Counted from the stretch's first letter, positions 34,279 through 50,400 are shown. The stretch is DNA of 64,000 nt from Muricea muricata (GCA_963855995.1 OY979717.1:3734728-3798727), one strand, 5' to 3'. Numbers and translations are program-made. The notes: generated from the sequence alone by a model not told the origin.

Positions 34279-35439
34279 CATGTTGACAAAAACGTCGCTT
34301 GCTTGAGCCCTGCATGTGTTAACGTTTGGGAAGGACGGACGACGCAAGCGGTAGCGCATGGTGCCTCTCAGCAATAAAAAAAACTAAGTTTGGTGCGTCG
34401 CATCTCATTTGAGCTATCGCAGTTGATGTCTCCTGTGCTTTAAAGGGTTCTCTTCGGGTACTTCTACTCCCCTCTCTCTCTCTCTCTTTAAAATCGATGA
34501 GTGTAGGTCATCGGTATCAATAATACTGTCAAGTGTACCGTCGTAAAAAAGTCCCTATTCTAATCTAAAATATAAACGATCTAATTTGGCAACCTCGTAA
34601 AATTTCTCCAAATCATTGACGAGGTGATACATTTGATACAAGTGATATTTTCATCATTGTTTATGCCCAGCATATCTATAGCGAAGTAATTCCTTTGTCA
34701 AACAAACAAGGCCACTATAATATTGTTTATAATGCTAGTTGTTTACTTATTTCTACGATTAATTATCTACAATATCTTTATTAATCATCATTAATCTAAC
34801 GATGCAAATCATCATTAAACTAAAGAATCCTTTGGGAACATTCAAAATTATATGCATGCATAAATCATATAAACTAAAATTATAAATGATGACTGATTAA
34901 GAATCATCTGCAGCAGAGGGCTTCAGCTCAAAACCAGGCTCTCCAGTACTCGCTAGTTTGTAAACGCTTCTTTCAGGAACCTGTACGAAGGCAATGGAAC
35001 AGAATTTGTCTCAGATTCAAATAAAAAGATCAGTAACAACTCTTTCTAGGTACAGATTCCCCTTCAGCCATCTTCTACACGCTTTTTTTTGTTGTGGGTT
35101 TTGTCCATGAACGTCTGATGTCTTCAGCATTAATGAAGCTGTTATTGGAATATTGATTGTGATCGAAATATATTGAGATTGTAGGAACATTTCAACCACT
35201 AATAATTTATACCGGTCGTTATTTTAGAAATGGGTTTAGACGTACAACAGCCAGTAGATTAAAATTGTGAATACAAGAACAAGAATCTATATACGTTTCA
35301 GATGAATTTCCTAATAAATGTTAAAAAAGTCTAACTTGCAACAAAGTTAAATAAGATATGCTGCCACTAAAACATATAAATACATAAAGTAATCTTTGAA
35401 AAGATAGATGCAACTGATGTGTGTCCGTGCAGGTCAATT
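34279..35439. other. 3' flank of the Rh gene; CT-rich microsatellite
   Basis: It contains a short (TC)n tract at about 34472-34490. It should include the 3' UTR of the Rh gene, but I could not choose a polyadenylation site with confidence. Confidence 0.4.
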
Positions 35440-38400
35440 TTAGGAAGGTGGTGATTCATTAATTATATTTTTGGTTTCAGTTGGTTGAGGAGCAATTTCA
35501 TTCAGCTGACTGTGGTCAACATAGATTTCTGGTAACTGTTCAGAAAGAAACAAAAATTAACAGCTATTAGAGTCAGCAGATGACAAATTGTCTTCATATT
35601 ATTAAGAATGTACGAAAATAAAAAACACCATTCATGCAGGAATTAATATTATATTAAGCAAATTTACCAAAATATGTTGACCTTTGAATCAGACAAAAAA
35701 CGTAATACTACATATCAACTAGCTACATTTATCTCCTTCCATATGATATCCTTTTGAAATCCAAAACTCACCTCCCAAAAATCTTCATCATCATACAACT
35801 GTTCACGTGTTGGAGGATCAAACACCTTTTGTTCTACGATAAAACCTGAATGACAATGAGAATCGTAACATTTCAATTTAGATTTATGATTTTTTACTTA
35901 AAGTATTGTAATTCATCGCAATGGTGATTTAGTACGAAACAAAATCAATGACAATGCATGAAACAAACGCAATGATAGTAGACAGCAAGTTAAGTTGCGA
36001 ATACTTCCTAATATCTTTTATCCATGACCACTATTATCAGTATCAGATTTATTTATTAATCTATTTTTTATTTACAAGATTTCCTAAACACAATATAAGC
36101 TGTTTATGCAGCCGAGGTGAAATCAAATAACGGAAATGAAGTCAAACGGCACATCGGAATGACGCAAACCTGTTCAAATCAAGGTTCAGTAACCATAGAA
36201 AGTCCTTTAATCATATCAAGTATGAGAAGGAAACTTCACTGTCAAATTATGTTTGGGATTTAAAAAAAACCCAAAAGGATTTCACAATGTCATGGTCCAT
36301 CATGAAACACGCGCATGCGTACACATTGAGATGATGCAAGGTGACACTAAAAACCAACTTAAAAAAAGATCGGAGACTTCGCCAGGTCTCTTTTGCCGGA
36401 GATCTTTGCCGGAGATCTTTGCCGGAGATCTTCACTTCAAACGAACTGAATTTTCAGTCGCCTGATGATTATCACCACGTGTGGCATGAGACTCAGAGTA
36501 GCAATATGTAATTTTTAAGATTTAAAAAAATAGCATATATGCAGGTTTTCCCTAAGCCTATTGTGCTTACCACCAAGCCTGGCATTGACGCAATACGTTC
36601 TCTGCACATCTAAGCGAGGCTTGGTGGTGAGACAATAGCCTTAGGGAAAACCCACATAAGTGCTATTAATCATACATACACTTACCAGTTATTGCCCCAG
36701 AGACAATTGAAATACCAAGAGTGATCAACAAGGCAAGGATTTGATAACCAGCTCGTTTTGATTGCAAATGGCCACCAAGAAATACTAAACCCAAACTAAA
36801 AAGTTCATATAATAAATTAATGGTGACACAACTTCAGTATTGCAAGCCGACACAGTTATATTTGATCCCGAGAGAACAGCATGTTTTATGATCGCGAAAA
36901 CGTTGATGTTCCCAGAGAATGAAGAGGTTTGCCCTAGGCGAATTTGTTTGCGTTTTAAAAGGGAAGCGAAAGTAGTCGAATTTTAGCGTGAGGGATCACA
37001 AGACATACTGAGTTATCGAGGTTTGTGATGGCTGTTCCAATTTATAATGGATCCCTAACAGAAGCAATAAGTTAACCGCATTCCTTAAGAAATTTTTAAC
37101 TCTGTTTTTTTATACTTTTTTGACCCATTATTAATACACTTACCTTCCTCCCTACATATAATTATTATAATTATGTCCAACCTGTCTTTATAGTTGTCTT
37201 CATCAGCGAGCTTAGCGGCTACAGCTCCAGCAATTCCAGCCAATACTGCGGGCATTCCATGAAGGTTGTGAACTCCACATGTGTCGTGAATATGGAGTTT
37301 CTCATCCAGGAATGGCTGGTTAGTATATATTAATAGTTTTAAAAGATGCACCTAATTATCTAAATAAGGCTAACATCCTCATTTAACGACACATTTCTAA
37401 GAATTTGGTACGTACTTATTTTGTGTAAGTTTGAACTTTTGTTCTTATTTTAGTCCCCATTCTTTGCCGTGCAGCTCAACAAATCGAACCATGTATATGA
37501 GCGTGTTTGCGACCTGGGAGGGGGGGGGGGGCAAAATTTTTATCTACTATACACAGGGCCTGAGGCGCAGAAGCGAGGTACAATTCAAGATTTCTTATGC
37601 CTTTGAGGTGGAGCTCACACTTTTGATGGTACATAGTCATTAATAGCCCTCCATAATATCTTAATATAATAAAATTAAGATATTATGGAGGGCTATTAAT
37701 GACTAAGTACCATTAATGACTAGATATTAATATAATAAAAATGTCCACCATCAAAGGACCCCTTTTTACTTTTAAACTATACAGTGCGTATAAAACTGAA
37801 CTTTTCAAATTCAATTTAACCATAAAGTATTTTTGGTTTGCAATCAATCTCTCGGGACGCTGCAGACAATGTCAGCCACCCGCGTCTGCTGGATCCAACA
37901 ATAGAACCAGTGATAAAACCAAAATGCCCACCATCAAAGGACCCCTTTTTACTTTCATACTACAGTTCGCGTAAAACTGATCTTTTCAAATTCAATTTAA
38001 GGAATGCGGCAGACAATGTCAACCACCCGCGCCGGCTGGATCCAACAATGGAACTAATAAAATATTCTTTTGTGTTATAACTCCGTGACGTTAAATGCAA
38101 ACAATTAATTGTAGTAACCTGACCGCTTTAATTGCGTTGACGTAATGGTTGAGTAAGAGCACAAGGTCGTGTACTCATGGAATAAACGTGTATGGAAGAA
38201 ATTGTGAATTTTATCGTAATTTAATTTGCGCATACTAATTTGACGAGGGATTAAGCTGCCAAATTACTACAAAATAGCTTATAGCTAATTTGAATTTGAA
38301 TTTGAAATGTTCAGTTTTAATTTTATACACACTGTATAATCTCTGTATGTACATAAAATGACATGTGAAGCATAAATAGATCTCGTCAACAATACTTTTA

Positions 38401-41400
38401 AAATGGGTACTTATATATGCACTATTTTTCTTCAGGAAGATGTCAAGCTGTAGCGGGGGAAGAAACTTAACCATTTCAGTAAATCTTAAAGCGGGCTAGA
38501 GATTTTTATCACACGAACCTAAGGAGCGCTGAACTTTTTTACATTGAAAATTGATTTGCTCCAGGAGGCTAGGTTAACAACAAATATTAGAATAAATTTT
38601 CCTTGCATAAATGGCCTAACATGCATGTACCTGATCAGCGTAAAAGACACTTCTCATAATGATACGTGTTGTTTTAGGAATATTGAATGGCCTACGAAAA
38701 TATCGAGTCAATCAAATTTCATGAAACATTAATTAATTTGACTGCATATGACGCCCTTATGAGCCAGAAAGGCGTATTATAAGATTCGAAAAATGGGTAG
38801 GCTCTAGAAACTAGGCTCTAGAATGTGTCAAATTCATACAATATTGCGACAATAACTTGAACAGTTGTCACTCATGAAGAAAATGCAACAAACACCTCAT
38901 ACCGTAATATATTTATATCCCACAACACTGATAATTGCCGCCAAAAAGCCAATAAGAATGGCTCCCCATGGTTGAATGACCATATTAGCAAGCGTACCTA
39001 CTGCAACACCACCAGCCAGAGTAGCGTTTTGAATATGTACCTGGTGGAAAATAATGTAAATGTTAAATATTACACAACACGTTGCATGTAACTGGACTGC
39101 TAATTTACATGAGCAAAGTTTCAAGCGTCACCGCGTCTTATGATGATGACTGACAAGGCTTATCCAACATTTCGTTAACTGTAACACTTTTGTATTCTGG
39201 CCCGCGTGTTCTTATTAATTTGGAGCTGGCAAACCTTAGGTGTCTTGTTTCATATTAGAGACTGCAACTTTTGTCCTTCTGTGTAGCGAAAAAAAATTTC
39301 ATCAATCGCATGTTTTGTCTCACTGTTACCTTACCATGTCAAGTTTTCTCCCTTTATTCACGAGTCCAGAGACTGCAAACGTTGTAACACAACAAGCAAC
39401 AAGTGAGAGATAGGTATTAATAACAGCTCGCTGTTGATCCAAGTGGTTTGATACCAATGCACTATTGAAACTTGGCCAGTACATCCACAAGAAGATAGTT
39501 CCTATATGCAGCCAAAATAGACAATTACCTTTGTCTTACACACTGAAAGTCTTGTAAGACAGTTTTGAAGGAAGAACCGTTTTTAAATGACAATTTATTG
39601 ATATTCTGGGGACTAAAACAGAGGCGTAACAGCAGCGGTGATTGGGGGGGGGGGTGTTTACATGCATAAATTTCCCGACGGATTTTTTTGAAATTGAATT
39701 GGATCTTTTGTTACACCCGTATAACTAAATAAAAAAGACCGATCTCCACTATGTATACAATAAATTCTATCTGGAAGGTTAATTACTCTTTCACGGTTTC
39801 TGTTCGTAGTATCATTTTTCAGTATCTTGAACCTACCAATCATAGCAAAGAGATCGGAATGATATACCGATCCTTCCTTTGGATTGTTATCAGTATCCGC
39901 TGGTCTTTGCAAGACAAACGCTAAACCCAAACCAAAGTAAGCACCGAAACAATGAATAACCATTGAGCCACCAGCATCTGCCACCTCCAACTCTTGCAAC
40001 AGGATGAACTCGTTTACAGTAAACATGATGATTTCAATAAATGCGATAACCAATAACTGAAGACGGCTGACTTTTCCCAACACAGCACCAAATGTTATGA
40101 GAACAGCAGCAGCAGAGAAATCTGCAGTGATCAAGCTATACGAGCGACAAAAACAACATACACGATTAAGTATACATGATGCCTTGTAGAATGCAGAATG
40201 CAGATTGCTGGATTGCAAGAAATGCAGTGGACAATAAAGTGTGCGATTTTTGGGAAATTATGTAGAAAAATAAGTATACGGACGCACTAATCATAATGCA
40301 CCCCTGTGCATTCTGCTCCTTTTTACCGTGAATTTGCTTGAGCAAAACACAACTTAACTGCCTCTATACAGTGAGAAATAATATACAGGTAATATGTGTT
40401 TTTATTATATGCTTGAGATAAATGACGCACGCTGATTGGTTGATTAGCGGTCTGGAAAAAGTCATCTTGCCCTCTCAAGAAATTCATCTTGCCCGCTCGT
40501 GTAAACATTGCACAAATAAAATTTTAAAGGAAATTAAAACTTATTATGCCGTATAATGACGACGAAAATTACTCCCTTCACTATCCTAAACAAACAAATG
40601 ACCCAAATAAATACGGCTGAACCTTTAGCAGCGAAAGCGTTTTTCGGTCTTTTCTACAAAGTCACAACAAATTGCAATCCAACAAAGCCATATAATAAAT
40701 CCCCTATTAACCTCGTTTGCTCGTCTGTACGGGAAAGTATTGCCTTCGGTTTTTAAACCGAAAAACCTCAGGCAACAAAATCTCCCATCAATTCTGTGAT
40801 TTAGTGAAAACTAATAAATACAATACATTTTTTATTTCTTGCACGTACTTTTTTATGGAAAGTTTAATATCAAAGCCTGTCCGTCCCCGGTGCTCAATGC
40901 ATCCAGCTACAATGATATACCACTGAATGGCCAGAGCAGAAATAAAGAAGTTGTAACCAACTGCTCCAAAGCCATATTTCTTCAAGAAAGTCATCAGGAA
41001 TCCAAAACCGACGAAAATCATAACGTGAACATCTTGGAAGACTATGAAAACAAATTTAAATTCAAACTTGACAATTATTAACACAGGTAATTTACGATAT
41101 AGAAGATAAATAACTTCTAGGTTATGATAAAAAGGTTTTCGTTGCAGTGAACTGACTGTGATAAGTCCAATATTATGATCGGTTTTAAAGTACAGTAGCA
41201 TCGTAATTTTTTCGGCTGAACAGGGACAAGCTTCATAGAAGAGCGTATTCATGAATAGTTTATCTCCTATTAATTCATGCAAGGTTAAGTATGGACTTTA
41301 GTCACGTTTAAGTTTTGAATTCGCTCTTAATGTCGAAAGTTGTCTCATCGCCCGCGTTTCCACAAGGTATTTACATAAGGCTATCCTCAGTTATAGGGGG

Positions 41401-44400
41401 AAAGAATTAACAAACAGAGAGAGACAAAGAATTTTTGATTGAATAATATATGCAATTAATATTAGCCCCTCTTCCATAGTCTTGATCATTTTAAAGAAAA
41501 TTTTCTTGATTATGAAACTCTACTAAGTATGCCATGTAGTTTATTCCGCGCAGCTGTTGTCAATCCTGGCATGGTAAACTAAAATCCTGTTTTCAGACGG
41601 AAGTAAAAACATTCCATTTTATTATTAAGTGGAACAAAGAAAAACACACTAGATAGATAGTTTGGATATTAATAAAACGTTTTCAAATATAAAAGGAACA
41701 TAAATTAGTCTAAAAGTTGATGTTTGGTCGGGAGGCGCACGAACATTTTTAGGTTTTGCATTTACATATGCCTAAACTGTAAAGTATGAAATTACTTTTA
41801 AAAATACTCAACGAAAAAAATTATGCATATACATGACGTTATCCAAAAAATTATGCATCCCACACAAGAAAGGTATCTAACAAAACACAAGGTAACGCTT
41901 GCACGGTCAGCTTGTTCTGGCCTGTCGTTAAAAGTTCTCCTTTGAAACATTACATTCAAAAATGTTCTTATACAACTTACACTAAATTGTTTTGATAACA
42001 AGCAAAAATTACATTTATAAGGTAATATCACTGGGTAGGCAAAAACACATGTTCAGATTCCTTATCCTATACATTATCCATACTCTATCACATCGCTTAT
42101 AAATTCAAAGGGGGGGGGGGGAGTCGATATCTCTCATATCATTCTCTTACTTAAAAAATTCGCTGGTTTCCACCCACGAAGTTGTTTTGCAAGCTTGGAC
42201 CACATGTCTCTTTCTGACCTGTAAACTTTATAGTTTACTCTTAACCTGCAGGTGTTAATAGAAATTTTACACTCTGTAATGGTATATAGCCTTTAGGGGA
42301 CTATTGAGACCTAAGCAGTGGTAAGGCCACCTTCTATCTATTTTTTACTCTTTTAGTGTTAAATCTTCTTTTAAAATTGAATGACAACTTAAAAATTGTT
42401 ATAATATTGCCCCCCCCCCTCGAAACCTTCAGATGAGAGCCCACACATACATACATGCCTGGAGGTGGGAAGTCTTACGCTTTATTCGATTCCAAATTTA
42501 CAATTATATTATTTTCAACACTTGACAATTGAGAAATAACAAGGATTAAAGGCGTTGTTACACTATACAACTTGTGGTGCAACTTGTCTCGCAATTTTGT
42601 TGCGACACAAGCTGCAAGCGAAATTTCGTAACATGCCTCGCAATCATAAAGTCAGGCAACATTTTTGTTGCAAGAAGGATTGCACGAAGTAAAAACTAGT
42701 AGTAAAATGTACTTTTCGCAATGATTGTTGCAATGTAGCTATTGCAAAGTGTAAGATCCCTCTTGCAGCTTGTTTCGCAAATATTTCTGTTGAGCAGCCA
42801 ATAGAAACTCGCTGGTTAAGAATAGATCCCAGCCTCCACTGAAATTGCGAGACAAGTTGCATGAATGGTTGCATTGTGTAACATCCCTGATCTTAAAACT
42901 CCAATATTCAAAATAAGTTTGTTGCGAGACAAGTTGCATAGTGTAACAGCGCCTTAACGTAGAGAAGACGAAAAGTAATTATCAGATAGTATGATCGTAT
43001 GATGATGATATGGAATTTGTAAACGATTGTTCTCTTTCGGCACCTCTGTCACATTGCTCTTTGTTAGTGACCGTAGCCTACAGGGTGTCCCAAAAAAACC
43101 CCAAAACTATTGAAAATGATGTATTGTTAGAATTTCAATGCCTAGCACTAAATTGAACCCATGAGTGGATAAAGTATTGACATAACCGTCATAACTAATA
43201 TAATACTCAGTTTTAACCATTTTTATGCCAGACAAAAAAACTAAACCTACGAGTGCATATTAAAAATGCAATCAAATTTTATGTATGGTTATTTGATTTA
43301 GAGAAAACAATTTACAAATGTAAATTCCCATGAGCAAAACAAACGTACTTCACAAAGATATTTTAATTTTTTAACAAGTGCTAGGGCCACCCTGTAGGTC
43401 AAATATTTCTAGACGTCTGGCATCAATTAAAGGTGAAATCTATAAGACAGTGTGTGATGAAATTAACTGCTGTGAAGTTGTTTAATTAAAAAATAGAAAT
43501 TTCATGATGCACATAGCGAAGATGACATTTTTATCACAATAAAATATTGAAACGTAACGTAAACGAAACTAAAGAAACACCGTAACAACTGTAGTGATAG
43601 GTCTTTCAGAGTTGAATGTTATAACTTATATTGTACGGGTAAAGAGACAAACATTCCCTTGAGATTCCTCCAAAAGTCTTTAATCCAGAATCAAGACTGC
43701 CATCGTAAAATTCTTCATTAGTCGTGAGATGTATATGTGCATGTGAGGATACAGAACATTTTTTCACGAACAATACAGTTTACTGAATACGCTGGTTTTG
43801 AAGTTTCTAATCTCAAAAATACTTGTAATGGAAGTTCATAATTGACATATACAAATTTGTAAATCAGCTGCCAACAAGGCGTTCACAATTCCCTTGGCAG
43901 AAACATTATTGCAATAATTACTCTAAACAAATGCTGAACGAGTATTTTTCTGCTACTGTTACCCTGAACGTAAATCCGCTCGAGAACACAAGATCACAAT
44001 GCCACCTCCATGAAATGCTTCAATGCCATGGGCAGCGTGCCGTGCCACCAAATGATTTAATATAAAGTAATGAAAATTTTGTTAGATTTGCGGTTATAAA
44101 GTGTACAGTTCAGGTTAGTGTCAAATAGAGTATAAAGCAACAATTAATCATGATTGGGTAAAAAACCCATCATTGCAGTCAATAACGTATCAAGAGGTAG
44201 AACTGAAATCATTTATATAGTTGATGTATATACCCTGAATGAACAAATAGGTACGCTAGGCGCAAATGCATTTTGTTGATTTTACAAGATATACATGGAA
44301 AGCAGGAAGGTTCTTGAAAGCTGGAGTGGACTAATCCTGGGTGAGTTGTTAACCCTGTGTTTTGATATGCATACAACTGCGAATTCCTTTTTTCTAAAGT

Positions 44401-47400
44401 GAAAAATGAAAACTTTTATATGTAGCCATAAAGTAGAAAGTTCAAAATTTCATGTAGTCATGAAGTAGAAAGTTCACAAAGGACATGAAAAGGACGTATC
44501 TGATTGCTACACCGCTCGTAGTTCGAGCGTGGTTCTAATAAAGATTCGAAATTTCACAAGAGGTAAAAAATATGATAAAGTATATAATCAAGAGAGTCAC
44601 ACAGTCTATTGCAAATATACATATATAATCGTCAAGGACGATTTATTTCTCTTGTTATCGATTGTGATGACAACTAGCGTCAAAAGTAGTTAATTTTACA
44701 AGTGATAAAAATCGCTAGAGATAAAACATACCTATCTATTATAAAATTAAACGTCGCACCGTGGCGCCATTTCTGTCACGCTATTTTGTGAAAGACGAAG
44801 TTTCCAGCAGTTAGTTCTTATGCAAGCACTGTTTCACATCCCGTTTTATATTAACACATGCACATATTTAAGTACAGTAGATTAAGAAAACTTTAATAAA
44901 ACTCCTATCTGTTTTATACATTAGTACAGTGAGCCCGCATTACTGTAACGTAGAAAATACTTCTTGTTACGTCCTTTCTTCCTTAAACTGAAGTAGAAAA
45001 CTATACAAATTTTTTTTTGTCGAGTTCTTTTTAAAACAACAATATACACCTAACTATAGTACTACCAGTTCAAACATTTAAGTTAATTATTTAATCCAGT
45101 TCGCATTTATACCTTTCTGGGTACGTAATAACCTTTAAATAAAAAACCTTCTCGAAATTTAAAGTCAAAACATTTGCCATATAGAATGCTATTTTCAGGT
45201 TAGTTGAGTGGCGGATCTAGCTTGATTCAAAATACCATAGCTCATTTCTAGGATATGTTTACATTTTAAAGTACCTTCAAAGCAACTTCATTGGTTAGAT
45301 TTTATTCTTTTGAAATTCATAACCTATGACATTGTTATAAAGTTATTTTGAATTTAAAATTGAGCTGCTATAATTTATTTTGACTTACCCCGGATCCGCC
45401 ACTGGGCTAGTTGTTTTTTTCTGAATAAGCATCGTGCCGGATAAATCAATCAATCCACTACAAGTTTATCTATTTATCTTTTAAAGATCATTATCAGATC
45501 AGTATAGGAATAGGACAGGAACCGCTGCAGGTAATATTGGTATGCTATTAGTACGTACCCCACCATAACAAAAACTATATTAAATTATGTACACAAAAAA
45601 ATTTTGTATTAATCTGACAGTGCAGAGAACAACGAAAAATTCGTTGTCTCGAGCGGGATTCGAACTCGCATCTTCGGGTTTCTACACCGCCGCTCTACCA
45701 ACTGAGGTATCTAGTCAACTGGGATTGGTATAGCGAGTCTTATCCAATTTAACTGAGTGCATGAAATATTTTCGTGACGACTTAACGCTTGTCTTTGAGG
45801 ACGCGCAGTCTTTCAAGTCTATTTCAGAAGCATCCTCAGAGATATGAAAGACTTGACATTACATAAGATGTGCTAGCAATGTCTTAAAATGCCTTGGAAG
45901 GTGCCCTAATAATAACTGATTTAAAAAGGAATTTGTTGTGCAGAACAGAAATAAGTGAATATACCCCAACCCGAATGAACGCTCAGGTTACAGCCCTGCC
46001 TGACCTTGTGCCCAGTACGAGCAAAATAAGCAAGGACAATGTTAGATATTCAGTAAATCATATTATACAACACAGTTGTTCACAGTTGGTCAGTCAAAAA
46101 TAACGTCTATGTTTATAGCAACAAATTCGAGTAATGTTTCAAGGGAATCCACTGAAGATAATACTACCACAGTACATATGTCTGAAGAAGCCGAAAGGCC
46201 AGAACAAAACGTTGAGATCCAGGAAGTCTTGGTAAAAACTGCTAAGGACTATACAAGGAGGACAAGAAGACCAGCAAAAGGAATGGGCGCGTATTTGTTG
46301 AATGGTGGTTTAAAAAGCATGAGTGGCTTGTTTATAACAGAGAAAAGAAACTAGGGATCCAAGGATAGTGCAAAGTTTCTGAAAAGACTTACACACTTAA
46401 ACTCAAAAAACTAAGAAAAATTTAATGATAGCTTTGGGAATAAAATGTTAAAATGATGTGGTCTAGAAGCGTTTTGTTTACGTGGGATGTTTTTAGATAC
46501 TCTGATAAATAATTTTATAATTTTCATGTTTAGCGAGCGTATTCGGTTTCACGTTTGCTGAATCTCTGACCTCTGACCTTAGACGCATATAAACAAAACG
46601 AATGAACGCGCAATTAATACTGAACGTGAACTAAGATTGTAAACATGCAAACTGTGCGCTACTTCTGTGTGTTAATAAAAATCTATCACAATATTAGGCC
46701 AATATCTTTACTTAGTATACTTATGTACGGTTTACTTTAGGTCTACTAGTATTATTGGAAATTTTATGTACACAATCATCAGTCATCACATCACAACCTT
46801 GCACAAACTGATTTCGCACGCACGCAACATTATCAAATATGCCGATTTCGCATTATCTCGCTTGTTTTTCATCATTTTCTAAAGAAGCCTTGCCGAAATA
46901 TAGAACAAAACTCCTGCAATTCATGTGGTGTATATTTAGGAATATAAGACGTAGAACAGCGAAAATATTGCGGTGTATTTATTGCTATGTATTCAAACTA
47001 TAGCTCATATCTCTTGTTAGCTATATATATTCACACGATATAGGTCAATTTATGCTGTCCATTTGAGCTCGTTTTAAGGCGAAAAATCGCTCTTTATGCA
47101 TAATAAACGAAAGCATAATAGTCTGAAGATTAAAAAATCTTGTCCTGCCAGTTAAAATGGTGCTTTTAAGCCGTGGAAATACATGTTTAACTCATGTTTA
47201 TTATCCCACTCCTAGACCTCTGCATAGCAACGGAAGCGGGCGCTACGCAATATACACGTGCTTAGTTGAATATTTTAAATTCCGGGGGAGTTTGAGAGCA
47301 CTTTATATACATGTCTGCAATGAAATTACTACGCTCATTAGTTGCCATATGGCTCATTTACCTATCTTTTTCATTTGTATGAATAACAGCATACAATGGT

Positions 47401-50400
47401 TTATAAATAATACTTATAATTTTAACTAAAACATTGCAATAGTAGCATTCAAGCAATCAGGTGGCATATTCAAAATTTGCACCACCCCCCGGAGTTTACA
47501 CTATGACTGACTGACTGACTGACTGACTGACTGACTGACTGCCTGACTGATTTGAATTTTCGCCACTCATCACAATACTGCAAAGTTTCTTTGAAACTTT
47601 GCACTAAAAAGCCTTCTGCTTAACGTGCTCAACTTACAGCGACACACAGAGTGGTGTCTTTAATATGAAATACGGCGAAGGTTTTAACAACTGGAAAAAG
47701 GTTCCCGAGCGATTTCAAGAACACGAACAAAGTGCTGTGCACAGAGCTGCTTGGGCTGCAGTTGCAAGAGAAAAGCGCACAATTGCAACGACCTTTAACT
47801 CTCTCCAGCGGGAAAAGCAACAGCACCGAAGGCAAGGGCTTACTTCACATCTTGGCACAATGAAGACCCTCTTACGCCAGCTATAAGAGGAAATACGGAT
47901 TCTGATTCAAACATACACCAGTTTAATTTGGACAAAGCGAACAACGACAAAGGTTTAGAGCAGCTTCTTGAAGAAAGGCATTACGTAACATCACACGATG
48001 TTCTAGACGAGCAAAAAAGATTGCTCTTTTTAAACGCCCGAAGAAATATGCTGGACGATGTACTTAAAAAAGAGTTTTACTCGATCTTGGCTGATGAATC
48101 ATCGGATGTATCTAAAAAAGAGCAACTCATTTTCTGTCAGAACATGTACGGATGGCTATGAAGTTTTTGAGGATTTTGTTGGCATTTTTGAATGCGTCGA
48201 AGGATTGTCATGCGATTCCCTTCAAAAATACACGAACGATATCCTCCTTAGGTCACAGTTGGATGACATCAGATGGTAGCAGTAGTACTTACCCCCCACT
48301 ATGGCGCCGAAAGTATTGGATGCAGGATGGTATTGGCCTATGGCGTGCCGATCTGGACAAAAAAACTTGTTTGCAATATACGACTTGTATCATGATGCAA
48401 ATATGTCTTGTTAACTTATCGTTATTACTTGTTTAGGAACTACACCAAGTTCTCTTTCAAAAATATACTTAGCACTTTATATTAAGTACTTCTCTCAAAA
48501 AATATAGTACTTCTCATTGAAAATTTTACTACTTCTCTCTCAAAAATTTAATACTTTTGTCTAAAAGTATATCAGTACTTCTCGCCAAAAACTTTAGTAC
48601 TTCTTTCAGAAAAATAATACTTTTTTGACGCCCGGAAACATGTTGGACATCAAAAGACATTACTTCATGTCAGATTATATGAAATGTCCCCAATATGGCG
48701 CAACAGGGTTGGTAACTTGGCTTTTTTAAGGCCAAATAACTCGATTTTCGCTTTTTATTTGTTTAGCCTTGAAAAAAATGTTTGGCCTTTTGGCTTTATT
48801 TTGGCTTTTTTATGGCGTGACAAAATTTAGGTAAAAACTGTCAATGCCGTAGACACATTCGCGTTATTTTATGTATGAGCTCAACATAAAACTGTTACAT
48901 TTGTAAATTTATGTTTTATTTTTCAGACCGAACGATATTTTTCACTACACAGCAAAAAACGCACAACCTGTTCTGGCCTGATAAAAACAGCATTGAGCAA
49001 TGTTGTGCTGCCCACATTGTTCAAGGTTGTCAACAATATTGTTCAACATTGTTACACCTGACTGCAGGCTAATTCAGGCTCATCAACTTGTTCAGTATTG
49101 TTGACAACCTTGAACAATGTGGGCAGCACAACATTGTTGAATGCTGTTTTCATCAGGCCAGAACAGGTTGTGCGTTTTTTGCTGTGTTCACAACAATATC
49201 ATTTCTCGTAATCTAACATACTTTAGCAAATACTTCATGTTATACGTTACACTTCCCCTCGATATAACAAGAGTGAATGTCCGTTAAATAATTATTCAAA
49301 TGAACATGTCCGCTATATTTGTTATTTAAAGTCAAACAAAACACGACAAATTTTTAACAACAAAATGTTTTGTATATATCCACGAAATATATAAAGATAT
49401 CCACGAAAAACCAAGCGATCGTAGACCTTCCAATTGCTCTTTGGGAATCAAAAGCTTCGGTCTACCACGTCCTTCAGGCGATGATTTGGGACATGCATAA
49501 TGAACATCCCATTCTTCAGGCGCTTGAAAACGTTCTTCTAATCGTGACATCAGTCGCTGAAATTCACCAACAATGTCATAAACGCCATCCGTAATCTCAC
49601 GATTTCTTTAGTGGAGATGTCGACACCCAATTAGTAAGTCATTGATAAACTGTTCACCATGATTTTGTAGTCTCTCAGCTATCTCGCATTCCGAAACAAA
49701 TAGATTTCTATGGATTTCTTCATACAGGTCCTCACCAGCATACAAGATTGTTAGTAAAAGATCATTTGGCTCATTTTCCTCCCCCGCGACACAGATTACT
49801 ATCGTACCAGATGTCTATCTTCGTGTTTTTGCAAGGTAAATTTGTGTTCTCGATTTTCACTCTGATCACGAATTGCACTCGTCATTTTTCGCAATATCAC
49901 GTATGTTAGCGCTTACTAAGAACATGGCGGACACTTGCGTCAGACTCGCGTCCAGGCCAGGCCTTTGTCAGACATGCATAGGTTTTAGACCATAGAGATT
50001 ATAAATAACACTAGAGAGGACATCGAGGGTAAAATTTGGGAGCGTGGCTATTGGGGGGCAAATTCAAGTCCCGGATGTTCACACATTCACGATGTCCCAG
50101 GCAAAAAAGTCATTTTAGACGAGTTTTTTTGCTTTTTGAAATGTTTTTCCTCGTAAAAATATTGAAAATATCATTTAAGATTGTCTAAAACAATAAAAAC
50201 AATTGAAAAAGTACTATTTTGCCCACAAAACCGGCAAAACGACCTCAACAACGATGAGGAAAGCATTTCATACAGATTTCTGCTGTTGCTAAGGTGGTTG
50301 CTAAGGAAGCATTAGCTCAGCCAATAAGCGCCTGGCCCTGCATCCGGGACTTGAATTTGCCCCCCAATAAACGCGTTCCCTTTTGTTATCTGTGAAAAAG

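Noticed and set aside
45643-45719. Functional tRNA-Tyr gene
   Set aside because: The anticodon stem does not pair properly, the T stem has a mismatch, and there is no intron of the usual form.
46076-46354. Independent host gene of 92 codons
   Set aside because: No domain, no splice context and no initiation context. It may be a decayed transposon piece, but I cannot show it.
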